Shown here: positions 1 to 17,972 of the stretch, piece by piece
How positions within the stretch are numbered: position 1 is the first letter of the stretch
Layout of the letters: every line of letters begins with the position of its first letter
Assembly: GCF_027580225.2 (NCBI RefSeq)
Contig: NC_073356.2
Location: 1,364,001-1,428,000, forward strand
Direction: 5' to 3'
From: Misgurnus anguillicaudatus
Lineage: Eukaryota; Chordata; Actinopteri; Cypriniformes; Cobitidae
Length of the DNA: 64,000 nt
Translations under genes and position numbers: made by a program
The notes under the pieces: generated by a model
The model's input: the letters and a program-made list of their open reading frames with translations, nothing else
Told to the model about the DNA's origin: nothing
The model's database searches: none

Positions 1-1557
1 TAACGTTTATTACCGTTAAAGGTGCACTGTGTAAATTATAGGATGATCTCATGACAGAAATGCAATATAATATACATGACTATATTATCAGTGGTATATA
101 AAGACCTTACATAATAAACTGTATTGTTTTTATTGCCTGAATGAGCCGTTTTTATCTACATACATTGCGGGTCCCCTTACATGGAAGTCATGTTTCTACA
201 GTAGCCCTAAACAGACAAATGCAAGGCAAACTACGTCACCGGGCCACAACGAAGGCTGTCCCAATTCAAAGGCTCCTTCGCATACAAGCCTCCAAATGGC
301 CTTTCCCCCTGAAACCAAGAATCCATATATGTATCCCTCACAGTGGATGCATCCCAATTCAGGGTCTGGATCCTTTTAGGGCCGCAGACTATGGCCGCAA
401 GGCTATGAAGCGAATTGAAATGAGACGGTCTAGCCTACGGGGGGAGTTGCGTCTTGCTGTTCCCGCCCACTACGCTTGTCAGCGGGACATAACAGCTGAG
501 ACGCATTCAACCTTTAAAAAGTACATGGATACAGAAATTTTTGTGTTTTATTTTAGAAAATATAACACACTAATGCAGTTTAACTATCCAACAGTATGTA
601 TTATTCACCAACCTTAAAAATATACAAACGCAACACGCACAATATTGCAGCAATAATATTAATTCCCTATCACTAAAACATCGTTTGTAATAATAAAACA
701 GTGACAAGGACCTTTCATTTGCAAAATATACACTTTTATTTAACTTCAGTTTTGGGAAAGCCAAGGCTCTGAAGGATACATTAATGGATAGTTATTTTAG
801 GGTGGGGGGAAGAGCCACATTTGGAGGCTTGTATGTGAAGGAGCCTTCGAATTGGGCCAGCCTTCGTCGTGGCCCGGTGACCTCATTTGCCTTCAGCCCC
901 TGAATTGCGATGCACCAAGCCTTGGCTGTCCCAAGATGCAATGCACGGCCATGACGTCTGGGTATTTTGAAATAAAAATTTAAAACTGAAGTTAAATAAA
1001 AGTGTATATTTTGCAATTCATTAGTGACGCAATCCCCCAGACCCTATAGGCTAGACCATCTCATTTCAGTTCGCTCTTTGGCCTTTAGAGGCTCCCGCTT
1101 TTAAATATCAAGACTTGCCTTCAAAGTCTGTGGCTTTAAAGGGGGTTGATGATGTCCTTCATATTTTCAGTAAAATATGTGAGGATATTAGTTAAGTAGT
1201 TCCCACATATGTGACACCATTATGTATGGAAAGGAATATTCACATACAAATTCTGTACAACATGAAAGGTGAATTGGTCAAGAATATTGTGCACACACTT
1301 TTCTATGTAGTGAAACTGAACAAGGATTGGAGCTGTCGGGTTTAACAAAAAGTACAACTTTTTTACAACCTTTTCTTCCGCCATACAATAACTTTATATA
1401 AAATAAACTTCAATTTGGATCATTATTCAATTTGTGTGTGTATATTAGAATATTTCATTTTTTGAAAGAATGATCTCTTTAATCTGCATCTAATATTTTT
1501 CATGCCATTACTGTAGTATCATTTGACCCAACTAATAATCTGCTGTGTGTTCCTCAG
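1..1557. other. nudc intron or 5' flank with inverted repeat arms
   Basis: No coding exon is visible. The stretch holds two related, oppositely oriented repeat arms. About 218-310 matches the reverse complement of about 805-905 (shared CACCGGGCCAC, CCAATTC, ACAAGCCTCCAAATG). About 400-455 matches the reverse complement of 1027-1080 (GAAATGAGAYGGTCTAGCC). A MITE (719-1016) sits between them. A related AATTGGAAGGCTGCAGCC-type string recurs near 60750, so this is a dispersed family. The remaining sequence, 1081-1550, is AT-rich with nothing recognised. Confidence 0.5.
719..1016. mobile_element. 298-bp MITE, 5-bp target duplication TTCAT
   Basis: The termini are inverted copies of each other over more than 30 bp: it starts TTGCAAAATATACACTTT and ends with the reverse complement, ATATTTTGCAA. 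The 5-bp direct repeat TTCAT flanks both ends (714-718 and 1017-1021). The interior carries the ACAAGCCTCCAAATG family arm. It has no coding capacity. The superfamily is not assigned. Confidence 0.7.
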
Positions 1558-7825
<6,268 letters not shown>

Positions 7826-7898
7826 GGGGTCTGTGACTTTGTAAACATCACTACACATTGTTCAGATCTCTGCTTCTAATCAGTTAGACCCATTGACA

Positions 7899-8135
7899 GG
7901 GTAACACTTTACAGTAAGCTTTTATTTGTTAATATTAGTTAATTGCATTAGTTAATATGAACTAACAATGATACCAAGCTTACCAAACGTTGTTGAAATG
8001 ACTCAATTTTAAACTAACATGGACAAAGGTTAATAAATGCTGTAAAAACTGATTGCATATTGTTAGTTTGTGTTAGCTAATGTTCATGTTTATTAGTAAT
8101 CTCAATAAATAGGACTTTAATGTAATGTGTTACCC
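7899..8135. mobile_element. MITE with GGGTAACACTTTACA ends, over the nudc 3' UTR
   Basis: The inverted ends read GGGTAACACTTTACA (left) and TGTAATGTGTTACCC (right), with AT-rich TTAGTTAA/TTAACTAA interior motifs. A second, diverged member lies at 40428-40663. It falls in the predicted 3' UTR of nudc, so the mature mRNA would carry it. Confidence 0.65.
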
Positions 8136-8236
8136 TTTTCAGTTATGACTGTAAGAATAATGTCACTGTCGTGATGATGAAAGTGTTATAATGCTTCATG
8201 CATCATGTCTTGCGTTTGTTGGTTTTGTGTTTTTTT

Positions 8237-8242
8237 AATAAA
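8237..8242 (+). terminator. Likely nudc polyadenylation signal
   Basis: An AATAAA hexamer lies about 410 bp after the nudc stop codon, just past a T-rich run. Another AATAAA-like string near 8103 sits inside a MITE, so this one is the better candidate. No transcript evidence is available here. Confidence 0.5.
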
Positions 8243-8337
8243 TCATTTCAGACCCAGCTGTTTATGACCTTCTGATTTGAAAAATACCACACACACAATA
8301 TTTAGATCAATTACATAACTACTTTAATCACAATATA

Positions 8338-9843
8338 TAGTGCTCAACATAAATGAGTATGTTAGTAAATATGAGACCAAATTGCTATATTTTAACACAC
8401 CAGTTTTATTAAACATTTATGTTTCGTAACATAAGAGTGAAAGTCACTTACCATCTTAAGGATACGAAAAATAACACATTTAAATCAAATGCGGTGATGC
8501 AAAAATGAGTACACCCTACAACAAAAAAATCAAATATTTTGTATGACCTCCATTCATTTTTTTTAAAAACCACAAATTCTTCTAGACATTGAGTAAAGAA
8601 GTTAACAACATACAGTTACATCTTTTATTCTCCATTCTTGAACAATGACCTCTTTCAGATCCTGGATGGAAAATGACGTTCTGCTTGTCTTTTCAGAACT
8701 CCACATATATCTCAACCTGGATTGAGTTCTGAATCACTTTTACCCTGAGCTTCTTCGAAAATGAATTATTGACCTTAGATGTGTGCTTTGGGTCACAATC
8801 ATGTTAAAAGATTGCTCGGTGACCAACGGCACAGAGTGACAGGTAGCATCTTCTCTTTAAGTATTTCACAGTACATCTGTGTATTCATGATGCCGTCTAT
8901 AAAGTTAAACACTCTGACACCTGCAGCACTCATGCAAGCCCACAGAAGAACACATTTTTCATTGTTGTACTCCTCACCTTTGCCACACCATACTGAGTGA
9001 AACACCTCAGAGCCACAAAGATTAATCTCTGTCTCAGTACTCCACAGTATAGAGAGCTAGAGACCCAATAGTCTTTATCTTTCTCAATATGAGCTCTAGT
9101 AAAAGGGTATTTGTGCATTGGCTCCATCAGTGGCTTTTTTTCTATGAATGACAGCCATGCATGCCTCTCCTTTGAACTATACCTCCGTCGTGTGGTGTCA
9201 CGGGAAACACCCCAGATTGACTTTCTAATGATTTAGCCAACTGTGCTGAACTTGCATGATGATTTTTTTCAACATCTCTCATCACAAAACGCTCTTGACA
9301 AGGTGTTAACTTCAGTAAACGTCCTGGACATCGCAGAGAGCTTCTCACAAGTCCATCCTTTTTTAATTTTTGGATCCCTTTCGTGACAGTATTCAAACTT
9401 ATTAGCAATGCTTAACTAATTATCTTGAAACCTTGACCATTTTGTGCAAAGAAATGATTTTATTTCTCATGTCTTGAGACATTTCTTTACCATGTGGTGC
9501 TATTCTGTCACCATTACATGAGAGTTGATTTTCTCTCTTACATACCACCCTCAATTGTCAGTTATCCTGTGGCCACCTGTGTGATGATTAATTATATTCA
9601 TCATTTCCTAGTGAATTCCTGTTAATTTTTTTGCTAACTCATTTTTGCAACACCTCATTTGATTTAAATTAGTTATTTTTTGTATCCTAAAGATGGTCAG
9701 CGACTTTAACTCTTTTGTTAATAAAAATGAATGTTTAATAAAACTATTTTGTAAAAAAGAAAGCAAACTGGTCTCATATTTACTAACAAAAGGAGTAAAA
9801 TCTTAATTTTCAAAGGGGGTGTACTCATTTATGCTGAGCACTG
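8338..9843 (-). mobile_element. Decayed Tc1/mariner transposon with transposase pseudogene
   Basis: The inverted ends TAGTGCTCAACATAAATGAG (left) and, on the other strand, CAGTGCTCAGCATAAATGAG (right) abut TA dinucleotides, as in Tc1/mariner elements. The remnant transposase reads right to left. An N-terminal piece near 9480 (MSQDMRNKIISLHK) is followed by HTH-like sequence in 9408-9142 (VTKGIQKLKKDGL; RCPGRLLKLTPCQERF), and by a DDE-domain piece in 9005-8799 (KCVLLWACMSAAGV...NTQMYCEILKEKMLP). Frameshifts and stops separate the pieces, so it is not functional. The element is nearly full length (1.5 kb). Confidence 0.85.
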
Positions 9844-10390
9844 TAACAGCTTCTTGCCTGTTTTATTTTTCTTGCCTTCTCATTTTGAAGACTGCGTCCT
9901 GTGGCAGTGAGATGTCATCGAGGTTATCCAATGTTAGAGTTAAACATGTTAAAATGAAATTATTTATTCCTCTAAGACATTATCACTGTAGTTTTATTCT
10001 TACTTTGTTATGTAATAGTTGTTTTTGTTTAAACAAGACCTGATGATATTTGCTGCAGACAAATGTGTCCTCCAGAGGACGCAGCCTTCATAATGACATG
10101 TACAGATGGGTTGGACAAATGAAAACCTTTTCCTTTCTCCAGCTGTCAGGGTTGTTACTGTTATAATAGAAATGTTTTATACCTGAATATTGTCAGTACT
10201 ATCCCAGTAAAGCTTTTTGTTTTAAACCAGATCTTTTAAGAATAAGCTTCAATATCAAGCTATGCATGCATATATTGTACTTAAAATGTATTTTTGAATA
10301 TATTCATAGAAATAGGGAGAAAATGTTAATTTATTGACCCAAAACCGATTGGGGGACTTTTTTGAACATAAGGGTTAAATGAGCACTTAC
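9844..10390. other. AT-rich intergenic stretch, nothing recognised
   Basis: Unique-looking AT-rich DNA between two Tc1 remnants. No exon, RNA gene or clear repeat boundary was seen. Confidence 0.5.
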
Positions 10391-11115
10391 AGTGCATTTA
10401 GAAAGCAACAAGAACCCGTTCATTTTTTCGTTATATTGCAGCCTGATATTCAATAATTTTTTCTAAAAATCTACACTCATGACTAAGTAAAAACAGAAAT
10501 ATCATTCACACAAGTATTCAGACCTTTTGCATCAACACTTGAAGTTTTGCTTTATGTAGGTGCCTCTATGTGTTTCCAAACCTTGATTGGAGTCCATCTA
10601 TGGTAACCTAAATTGATTGGAGATGTAAGGCGCACACCTCTCTATAAAAGCCCTCACAGCTGACAATGAATATCAGAGCAAAAACCAATCCATGAGGTCA
10701 AAAGAACTGCCTGCAGAGCTCAGAAACATGATTGTTGCAACGCTAACAATCATGAGAGAAGGGTCATAATTAAAGGTGAAATTTGCACGAAAGTATCTGA
10801 ACTCTCAGACTGCTCTGGTCTAATGAAATCAATATTTATCTGTTTGGACTTAATTCAAACTGTTATGTCTGGAGGAAACCAAGCATCACTCATCATCTGC
10901 CCAATATTATCCCAATAGTTAAGGGTGGTGGTGGCAGCATCATGTTGAGAGGGTGTTTCAACAGCAGGGACTGGGACACTGGTCAGGGTTGAGGGAAAGG
11001 TGAATGGAGCAAAGTACAGAGATATCCTGAGACTGGGCCGAAGGTTTTCTTTCCAACGCAAACATGCAACCTGTACAACACAGAAGTGGCTTAGGGATAA
11101 CTCTGAGAGGAGGTT
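10391..11115 (+). pseudogene. 3'-truncated Tc1/mariner transposase remnant
   Basis: It begins with a Tc1-like terminus (CAGTGCATTTAGAAAGCAAC) and continues through recognisable but broken transposase: ELPAEL-like sequence near 10710, then [13 protein letters not shown] and KGGGGSIML at about 10850-10945, and TTQKWLRDNSE near 11080. Stops and frameshifts interrupt it. The matching right-hand inverted repeat is missing. It belongs to a different Tc1 subfamily from the one at 8338-9843. Confidence 0.75.
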
Positions 11116-12049
11116 TCCCGGACTAAAATGCTTGCTTGGCATCAGGTTTAATGTATTACAATTTTGGCTTTTCAATACAAACACTCTGAGAAACTGAAGG
11201 AATGCAAATGCAAAAAGTGTTGCCACCGTTCCCGCTCTCCCCCTTTTTAAATATTGGTACATTGTCAAAAACCAACACTAAACTATACCTAAGGGTTTAT
11301 TTTTGTACAATTATGGGTACACAACACATTGGAATGTTGCATCATTTGGGGTATATATTGTATGCTATGTAGTCCTGGGAACAATTTTGTACCCGTTAAA
11401 TTTTAGGGGTACAAAACAGTTAACTGAAGATTATGTGTTTATTTTAAATCATTTTTCTACAGATTAAATGCACAATTTAATGCATGGTTAACATTTTTTT
11501 ATTATAGTAAATTGTACCTTGGGTTTTCCTTCTTTTCGAGAGATGTTTCACTCAAACGCATTATAAACACAAGAGGGCAGTGTCGGCGTTTCTCTCATCA
11601 GTCCTGCCATTGCCATCTAACTACTAAACTCTCTTTCTAGTGTTATTAAGTAGCTGTTGTTATTATGAAATTTATATATATATATATATTCATATATTTT
11701 AACAGTAATTTATAACAGTGCAATAAGTTTTTAGAGTTTGAAGTTGAAATTAGTTGTATTTATTTTCTGATGACAGGTTTTGCCTTGTAGTAAAACCATA
11801 GTAAACACAAAATAACCATGGTTTTGCTGATAGTAATCAATAAAGCAAAAAATGGTTGCTACACTTTTACCACAATAAAACCATTGTTAATTTTCGTGGA
11901 GGTTTTACCAAAGCTGTCACAATACTTTTGTCAGATTCTTATGGTTAGCCCCAGAGCCTATCTAGGCTATTTTCCTTTGAACTATCTAAACGAATGACAC
12001 CATACATTAATGAATTTTAACCCGCTTCTTTATCACAATGTAAGTGCAC
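11116..12049. other. Intergenic DNA with a short palindromic repeat
   Basis: It holds a diverged 'ggtac(a/c)'-rich fold-back repeat at about 11255-11415 and a short (TA)n at 11675-11690. No coding signal. Confidence 0.4.
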
Positions 12050-12148
12050 TGCTGACAAAAACAGCGTAAACCAACCTAAGATGGTTGGCAGGTTTTAGCT
12101 GATCTATATGTGCCTAGTTTTATCTGGTGAAGCAGGTTGGCTTTAGAG

Positions 12149-13301
12149 TAAGGTGACCAGATTTTTAAAATTAAAACCTAGTTCAATGGTCAAAATGTGA
12201 TTAAAATATAATTTGTTGTTATCTATGAATAAAAGAAAAATGGGGACAACCCGTTTTTTGAAAGTTTTCTTTTTATTGTTGTGGGTTCACTGCAAAAAAT
12301 GACTGACTGACTTATTTACTTCTTACTTAATAGTATTTTTGTCTTGTTTTTAGTACAAATATCTTAAAAATTATTAAATCAAGATGCATTTTCTTGATAA
12401 ACAAAATCCCCTAACAAAAATCTAGCTTTAAGACAAAAAAATTATAAATTCAAGTGAATCTGTGCTTAAACATGCAAAAAATCTGCCAATGATAAGACAT
12501 TTTTTCTTTAAATTAAGTGTTGGCAGATTTTTTTTTGCTTGTTTTAAGCACAAATTTGATATTTTTTGTCTTAAAACGAGACTTATTTTCTTAGGTCATT
12601 TTGCTCAACAAGAAAATGCATCCTGATTTAAGTTTTTTTATATAATATTTGTACTGAAAACAAGACAAAAATACTAAGAATACTTTTTTTGCCAGTGTTT
12701 CTAATTCAATTAGTTGAACAATTTCTGAAGCCGAAATCAAATTTTTTCCCTTTTTTATGCAATGCACAGAGACATACTTCATCAAACATTACACTACACT
12801 ACTACAGCTGATTTCATAGCATTGTAAACGTGAAGAACAAAAGTAATAATGCAAAATGTAAAATATTTAACGCAAAACAAATTCTCAGTAACAGTTACCA
12901 TGCTGTGATCAGTTCACTTCATTGGTTTATTACTTTAATTTAACATGAGTAGTTACCTTAACCTCCGATAACTTTGACTGTTTTCATATCTTATGATAAC
13001 TTGATTGATGTTAACTTGATGGTGTTTCTTGTGTGTCTTGTATTAAATTCTTCTGCGCTAAAGAAGTGAAGCGCAACCAAGTAATCAGTGTAGCTCGCGG
13101 CCCCCTCTGCTGGTGAAAATAATCATTACATGATTGCTCCGGTCTGCTACTACAAGGCTACATGATGATCGGGTTTTTCAGTGTATTTGCTGCTTGTTTT
13201 AGACGTGCTGTAAAATGTGGACGTTTCCGGGACAGCTCCAGTCGGGGACAGAACACCAAAAACGGGACGGTCCCGGAAAACGGGGATGTCTGGTCACTTT
13301 A
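12149..13301. mobile_element. 1.15 kb hAT-type element nested in an older repeat
   Basis: The inverted ends TAAGGTGACCAGA (12149) and TCTGGTCACTTTA (ending 13301) are flanked by a perfect 8-bp duplication CTTTAGAG (12141-12148, 13302-13309). The right part is GC-rich (GGGACGGTCCCGGAAAACGGGG). No transposase is visible. It interrupts a 'GGTTTTAGCTGGT' fold-back repeat whose halves lie at about 12050-12148 and 13302-13535. Confidence 0.85.
12289..12695. mobile_element. Fold-back MITE nested inside the 12149-13301 element
   Basis: A palindrome-like element from CACTGCAAAAAATGACT to TTTTTTTGCCAGTG. The arms are complementary, for example GTATTTTTGTCTTGTTTT and AAAACAAGACAAAAATAC, and ATGCATTTTCTTG and CAAGAAAATGCAT. 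It lies wholly inside the hAT element, giving a three-layer nest. Confidence 0.75.
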
Positions 13302-13535
13302 CTTTAGAGGGAGTTTGGACACTTCTTAGTTGTTCAAGCTGGTCTTAGCCGGTCAGGCAAGAAGACCAACCAACCAGCTTAGCCAAACTTAGCAAGCTTC
13401 CAACCTGGTCAAGCTGGTTATAGCTGGTGAACCAGGTGGTCGTCCAACCTGACCAGCTAAGACTAGCTTGACCAGCTAAAAAGTGGTCAAAACCCTCTAA
13501 AAACCAGCTAAAACCAGTCAGTTTATTTCAGCAGG
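13302..13535. repeat. Right half of split 'CCAGCTAAGACCAGC' fold-back repeat
   Basis: Dense repeats of 'accagct' and 'agctggt' form a palindromic fish repeat. Its left half is at about 12050-12148 (CTGCTGACAAAAACAGC...), mirrored by the right end (TTTATTTCAGCAGGGT). The pair was split by the 12149-13301 hAT insertion. Confidence 0.65.
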
Positions 13536-14450
13536 GTTTGCACTAATATGTGCACTAAGATGAGCTTTCTATAAGTACACCTTTGTACCTAAAAGGTGCA
13601 GTGCCTCGAAGGTACAAATCCGTGGTACATATGGTACATATAAGGGTACTGCACCAGTCACTGCTTTTGTATATACTTCCTATCAAAAATCACTGATTTA
13701 AGAGCCATTTATTTAGATTTTATAACTGGATTCTTCAAGAGCTTACACAAAAGACATTTTTCAAAGGTGACTTTTCATCATTTTAGCTTATCCTCCAACA
13801 TTCACATATCCCCTTTGTAGAGGTTATTCCTCACCCAGGCTTGATTGTATGTTTTGTATCACTGTTAATGGTTTGAAGCTAGCTGTACAGTTTGTTAACA
13901 ACTCTCCTGGACATCGTGAGACGGTCTATAGCTTTACTCAACATCTCTCATCATGATGGTGAAAGTGTCAGGAACCGTTTTACTCAAGACTGTCAGTTGC
14001 ACTAGCTCGTGCGAACTTGCAAGTGTTTGTTGTATGTGAAATGGCACATATGTTTCCTAAAACTTAATAGTAACTTTGCCTCTTGTAAGCAACTCATTTG
14101 CCACAACGGTACAGGACAAAGGACTGATTATAGGACTATTATGGAAGTCCTTAAATATACTTAATATAGGTATCGGTTTTGTCTCAAGGGGTTTTAAACA
14201 AATCAGACGATTGAGTAAAACTGAATTTATAGTCTGTTAAATATCTAATAAGAGGTATTTTCTATACTGAAAACATTTTCTGGGACATTTCCAGACACAT
14301 ATACAATTACTGGAGTCTTTTGCTCAGAAGAAACATCTGTGAATACAATTTTCTATCCTCAACATGAATTGTTTTGAAAGTAGACGCAATCATTTTAAAT
14401 TCCCATCTTACGAAGATGTAATATTGTAGATATTTTTCCTGCCGTTTCTG
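13536..14450. other. Intergenic AT-rich DNA
   Basis: It contains a small palindromic 'ggtacatatggtacat' repeat at about 13560-13665; otherwise nothing recognised. Confidence 0.4.
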
Positions 14451-14469
14451 CATGACACTGGCAGCTTCT

Positions 14470-14633
14470 GATGGGCGTATAGCGGAGGAAGCTCTGGCTG
14501 CCCTGTGGATGAGCTGGCCCGGGGTGAAGAGTTTGGACAGAAAGCTGAAGGTTGCTCAGCTGAGAGCTATGTCTCACCCAGCTACCAGAATTTCTTCATT
14601 AACGAAGGCACACAGACATCAGAGGGTAACGAG
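14470..14633 (+). other. Coding-like GC-rich island, possible unassigned exon
   Basis: A pyrimidine tract ending in AG at about 14461-14463 precedes a GC-richer block that ends with CAGAGG|GTAACG, a plausible splice donor. One frame (from about 14475) reads a composition natural for protein, including CPVDELARGEEFGQKAEG and SYQNFFINEGTQTSEG. A second frame of the same strand is also open (SDGRIAEEALAALW...). The first frame meets a TGA just after the best acceptor, so that acceptor fits only the second frame. I do not recognise a family. It may be an exon, an old pseudo-exon or a conserved element. Confidence 0.25.
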
Positions 14634-14950
14634 GGTTTGTGTGGGGGTGAAGGGGTGGAGAGATGATGGGCAAACAGAGCAGCACGATGACCGCTCCAGA
14701 CTTGATGACTTGGTTTTGGCAGCAGACTCCCATAACTCACCCACAAGCCCTTGCACTCAGACTCACCATTATAACTGCTGTGTTTACACAGTCACCACAT
14801 ACTGATACTGAAAATGTGCATGATGAAATTGTTGATGGAAAATGAGGCATCGCTTTCCTTCCCTATGTATAAAGTTCTGACACATTTATTTCCGGTACGT
14901 GACACCTTTATTTAAAACATGAACAGATATCTATAACACACACACACATG

Positions 14951-16386
14951 TGTGACCCTGGACCACAAAACCATATGCATCAATATTCAGACAAATTTAT
15001 ACACCATCTGAAATGTAATATAAGCTTTCCATTGTCATTGTTAAGATAGGACAATATTTGGCAGACACAACTATGTACAATTCTGGAATCTGAGGCGACA
15101 AAAAAATCAAAATATTGGTTTTGATGCAGATATGCATCACTTTATATTTTATATATTTTACCTTAAGAAAGTTATTTATACTTAATTTACACAACCACCC
15201 CCCCATTTTTTTCTTTCATTTAATATGTCAAACATGGGCAAGTCTTATATCAAATGAAAGCTTTCACTCTCAGGAATAAGGTTACATCGTTATTTAAATA
15301 CATATCATCACATATCCAACAATCGTCAAATGAATAATGAGGTAAAAAATTGTCTTTTGTAAATTGACATGAAACTTGAGCGTGAACTGCCTCAGAGAGC
15401 ACAGATAGCCACAAATGCTACACCATCTTTTATCTTAGGTCCTAAGATAAAGTCCATTCACAGCATTTTCTTTGTTTGTGAGCATGAATAATCTATTCCT
15501 ATTTATTATATGTGCAAAACAAGACAAAGAACTTATATATGAAAAATTTATTTTCACATCCTTCAGTAAAATAGGAATAACTTTTGAATTGGACATGCTA
15601 AAGAGACCATTATTTTTGGGGGGTGTTTACTGTCTGCTGCTGCTAACAACCAGAACTGTCTGCAGTCTGCTAGAGCACACAGAGCCAGAGTTATTCACTT
15701 TCAAAGACAGTGTTTACAACATAAAAAAAGACGATTTGGTGTTTCATCATATGAAAAACAACATAAATAACAATATTTGTCACAAACAGCAGCTTTTTAT
15801 GTAACTTCAAAGGGTTTTCTGTAAAATGATATAAAGATATTGCATTTACTCCACTGTATGGAGCACTTCAAATATGTTTAGGCAGAAATTGTATACAAAA
15901 AGGGTATTATTCCTCCCATCAGTTGGAGAAAAATAACTTTTGCATAGATTACGATACAGAAAAAAATCCCTTTTCCTCTGTAAGCTGACATTTGCAGGAA
16001 TCAAACTGTCTGCAGTTTTCGTGATCACTCAGGGCCAGAGTTATACACTTTTAAATACAAACTTTAGGGGGGGGGGAAACATCAAAAAGCGGCTATTTAT
16101 TTTTTTGTTTATTAGAGGACTGACAACACATACAACCAACAGTGTTTTATATAATTTCAAAAGGTTTCCTGTAAAATGATACCAAACTTTTGTATGTACA
16201 CCTCTGCATGTGGGTATGGGAAGCTTTTAATATTGTGTAGGCTAAATCCAGGCGGAAATCCCCAAAATAGCCTCAGAGTGTAAGAGTAACATAAAAAACA
16301 TAAAAATATATGTTCATTTGACAAAAATGCTGGATTTTTTACAGTGTATTCATATACCCGTGCTGGTTTTTAGATCCAGGGTCACA
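14951..16386. mobile_element. 1.4 kb non-autonomous DNA transposon mosaic
   Basis: The ends TGTGACCCTGGA (14951) and TCCAGGGTCACA (ending 16386) are perfect 12-bp inverted repeats of a common fish element type. Roughly 15120-16260 is the inverted homologue of the interior of the 41937-43299 element: shared GATATGCATCACTTT, TCCTAAGATAAA-type, CTGCAGACAGTT and AGGACTGAC segments. The interior is therefore shared with an element whose termini differ. No transposase is readable. Confidence 0.7.
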
Positions 16387-17852
16387 AATGTACAAGTATG
16401 TACAATTTTCCTGATTGTCTTTAGTTTCGCGTTTTGACATCAGTCCACATCGCCTAAAATTTGAAGGGACGTCAACCTGGAAAACCTACCAAGTCTTAAC
16501 ACTTCATTAGTCATATTCTACTTGTCCCTGTTATACATTTTCAAAGATCATCAGCGGTCGAACTGAATGACCAGTGTCTAATGTATGATAAACACATCAT
16601 TCTCAGTACCACTTTCTCAGTAACATGTGATGTTAACACGAATGGTGGGCTCCATATGGATGTATTGGGCACCGATGACAAATAGCACACTTCAGAACAC
16701 AATAATCTCATTTGTCCTCACAGTGAGGGGTCTTATAAGCCTTCCTTTCCTCACCTGTGTGCCGAGCACACTTTCTAGAGCGTATTTAAAAGCCACACTT
16801 GCTGGAAGACAAAGACAAAGTCCCAATGAAGCTCCTAAACAGGATCAACACAGGCAGGCTGCCATGTGTGTTTGTGTGTGTATAAGATGTTATGAGGGCA
16901 AACGCTTTATAGACAAAGAGTGCAGTCAGTGATCTAGCAGAGCATTACATATACAGTATATATATGCTGTACACATGTTTCAGCGTGTTCACTAATACAA
17001 AAGGCTTTTGAGAGCTCCGCTTAATTCTTTAGACCCATCTAAACCGTACAGACAGAGGGGCATTTAGACAGGCAAACTTTCATAGGCAATTCCCTCTTTA
17101 CTGTGGGAATCAGAGCACACAGTCTTGGGTCTACCAGCTGGCTGTCACATTGCTCCTTCATTATTGTTTGCCCGTGGCCTTGTGACCCTACGGGCTTCAT
17201 TTACGCCAACGTGTTGAGTGCTCAATCATTGCCATCAGACCATCCAGCTCCAGTGCTGTCAAAGAGCAGTGACGTCAGGAACGCATCAGCTTATACAGCG
17301 AGCTTTAGGATGTGTAAGAGATAATGATCGTTATCACAAAATAAGCACAGGCAGGGTGATCAGGAGGACGATGCAAAGAAGTGGGATGTACATCATTCCA
17401 ATTATTACATGATTGGAAATATTAATTTGAAATATCTTATTATCTGCAACAAATTCAAACTCTTATGTGAGAAAAGAGAGTAACACATTAAGTATTGAAG
17501 TAGTAGTGGTCAAGAGTTGTGTGGTTTAGCTTTGGTTAACAGACCCTGGAATGTTGTAAGTGACCAATTACAATCAATTATACCACGGATCTGTTGAATA
17601 CTTTATTCTGATTGGTGGAGAAATGGTATATGGGTGTTTGTCAAATGTTTTAAAATAATCACCAGAGCAATGTTTGTGTTAACTGTGGTATAAGAGGATT
17701 AATTGACAGGTCAAAAACAAAATTCAATAAAACTTAGTAAAACGAGGGAGAGAACTAATGAATACCCATTTGTTGACACGTATGAGAATTTATTTTTCTC
17801 CTATTTCAATATATGAATAATTTAGAGTCTATTGGGAGTCATTTGAAAAGTA
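16387..17852. other. Mostly unique intergenic DNA downstream of tbxta
   Basis: No clear repeat. A GC-richer segment at about 16620-16930 has open frames on both strands; on the - strand it reads SVAFKYALESVLGTQ after a good pyrimidine tract and AG. The phases to neighbouring open segments do not join, so I do not call an exon. The remaining sequence is AT-rich with nothing recognised. Confidence 0.35.
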
Positions 17853-17972
17853 CTAAAGGGATAGTTCATCCAAAAAGGAAAATTCTGTCATCATTTTCTC
17901 ATTTTTGAGAAAGTGCTCACGCTTCAATATTTGATTGACAAGACAGCTGACTCGGTGGTTGCCTAGCAATAT

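Noticed and set aside
141..617. 158-codon + strand ORF at the left edge
   Set aside because: It lies in the dispersed inverted-arm repeat family, has no recognisable domain, and does not match the missing nudc N terminus.
9142..9408. Independent 88-codon gene
   Set aside because: It is the helix-turn-helix remnant of the Tc1 transposase within 8338-9843.
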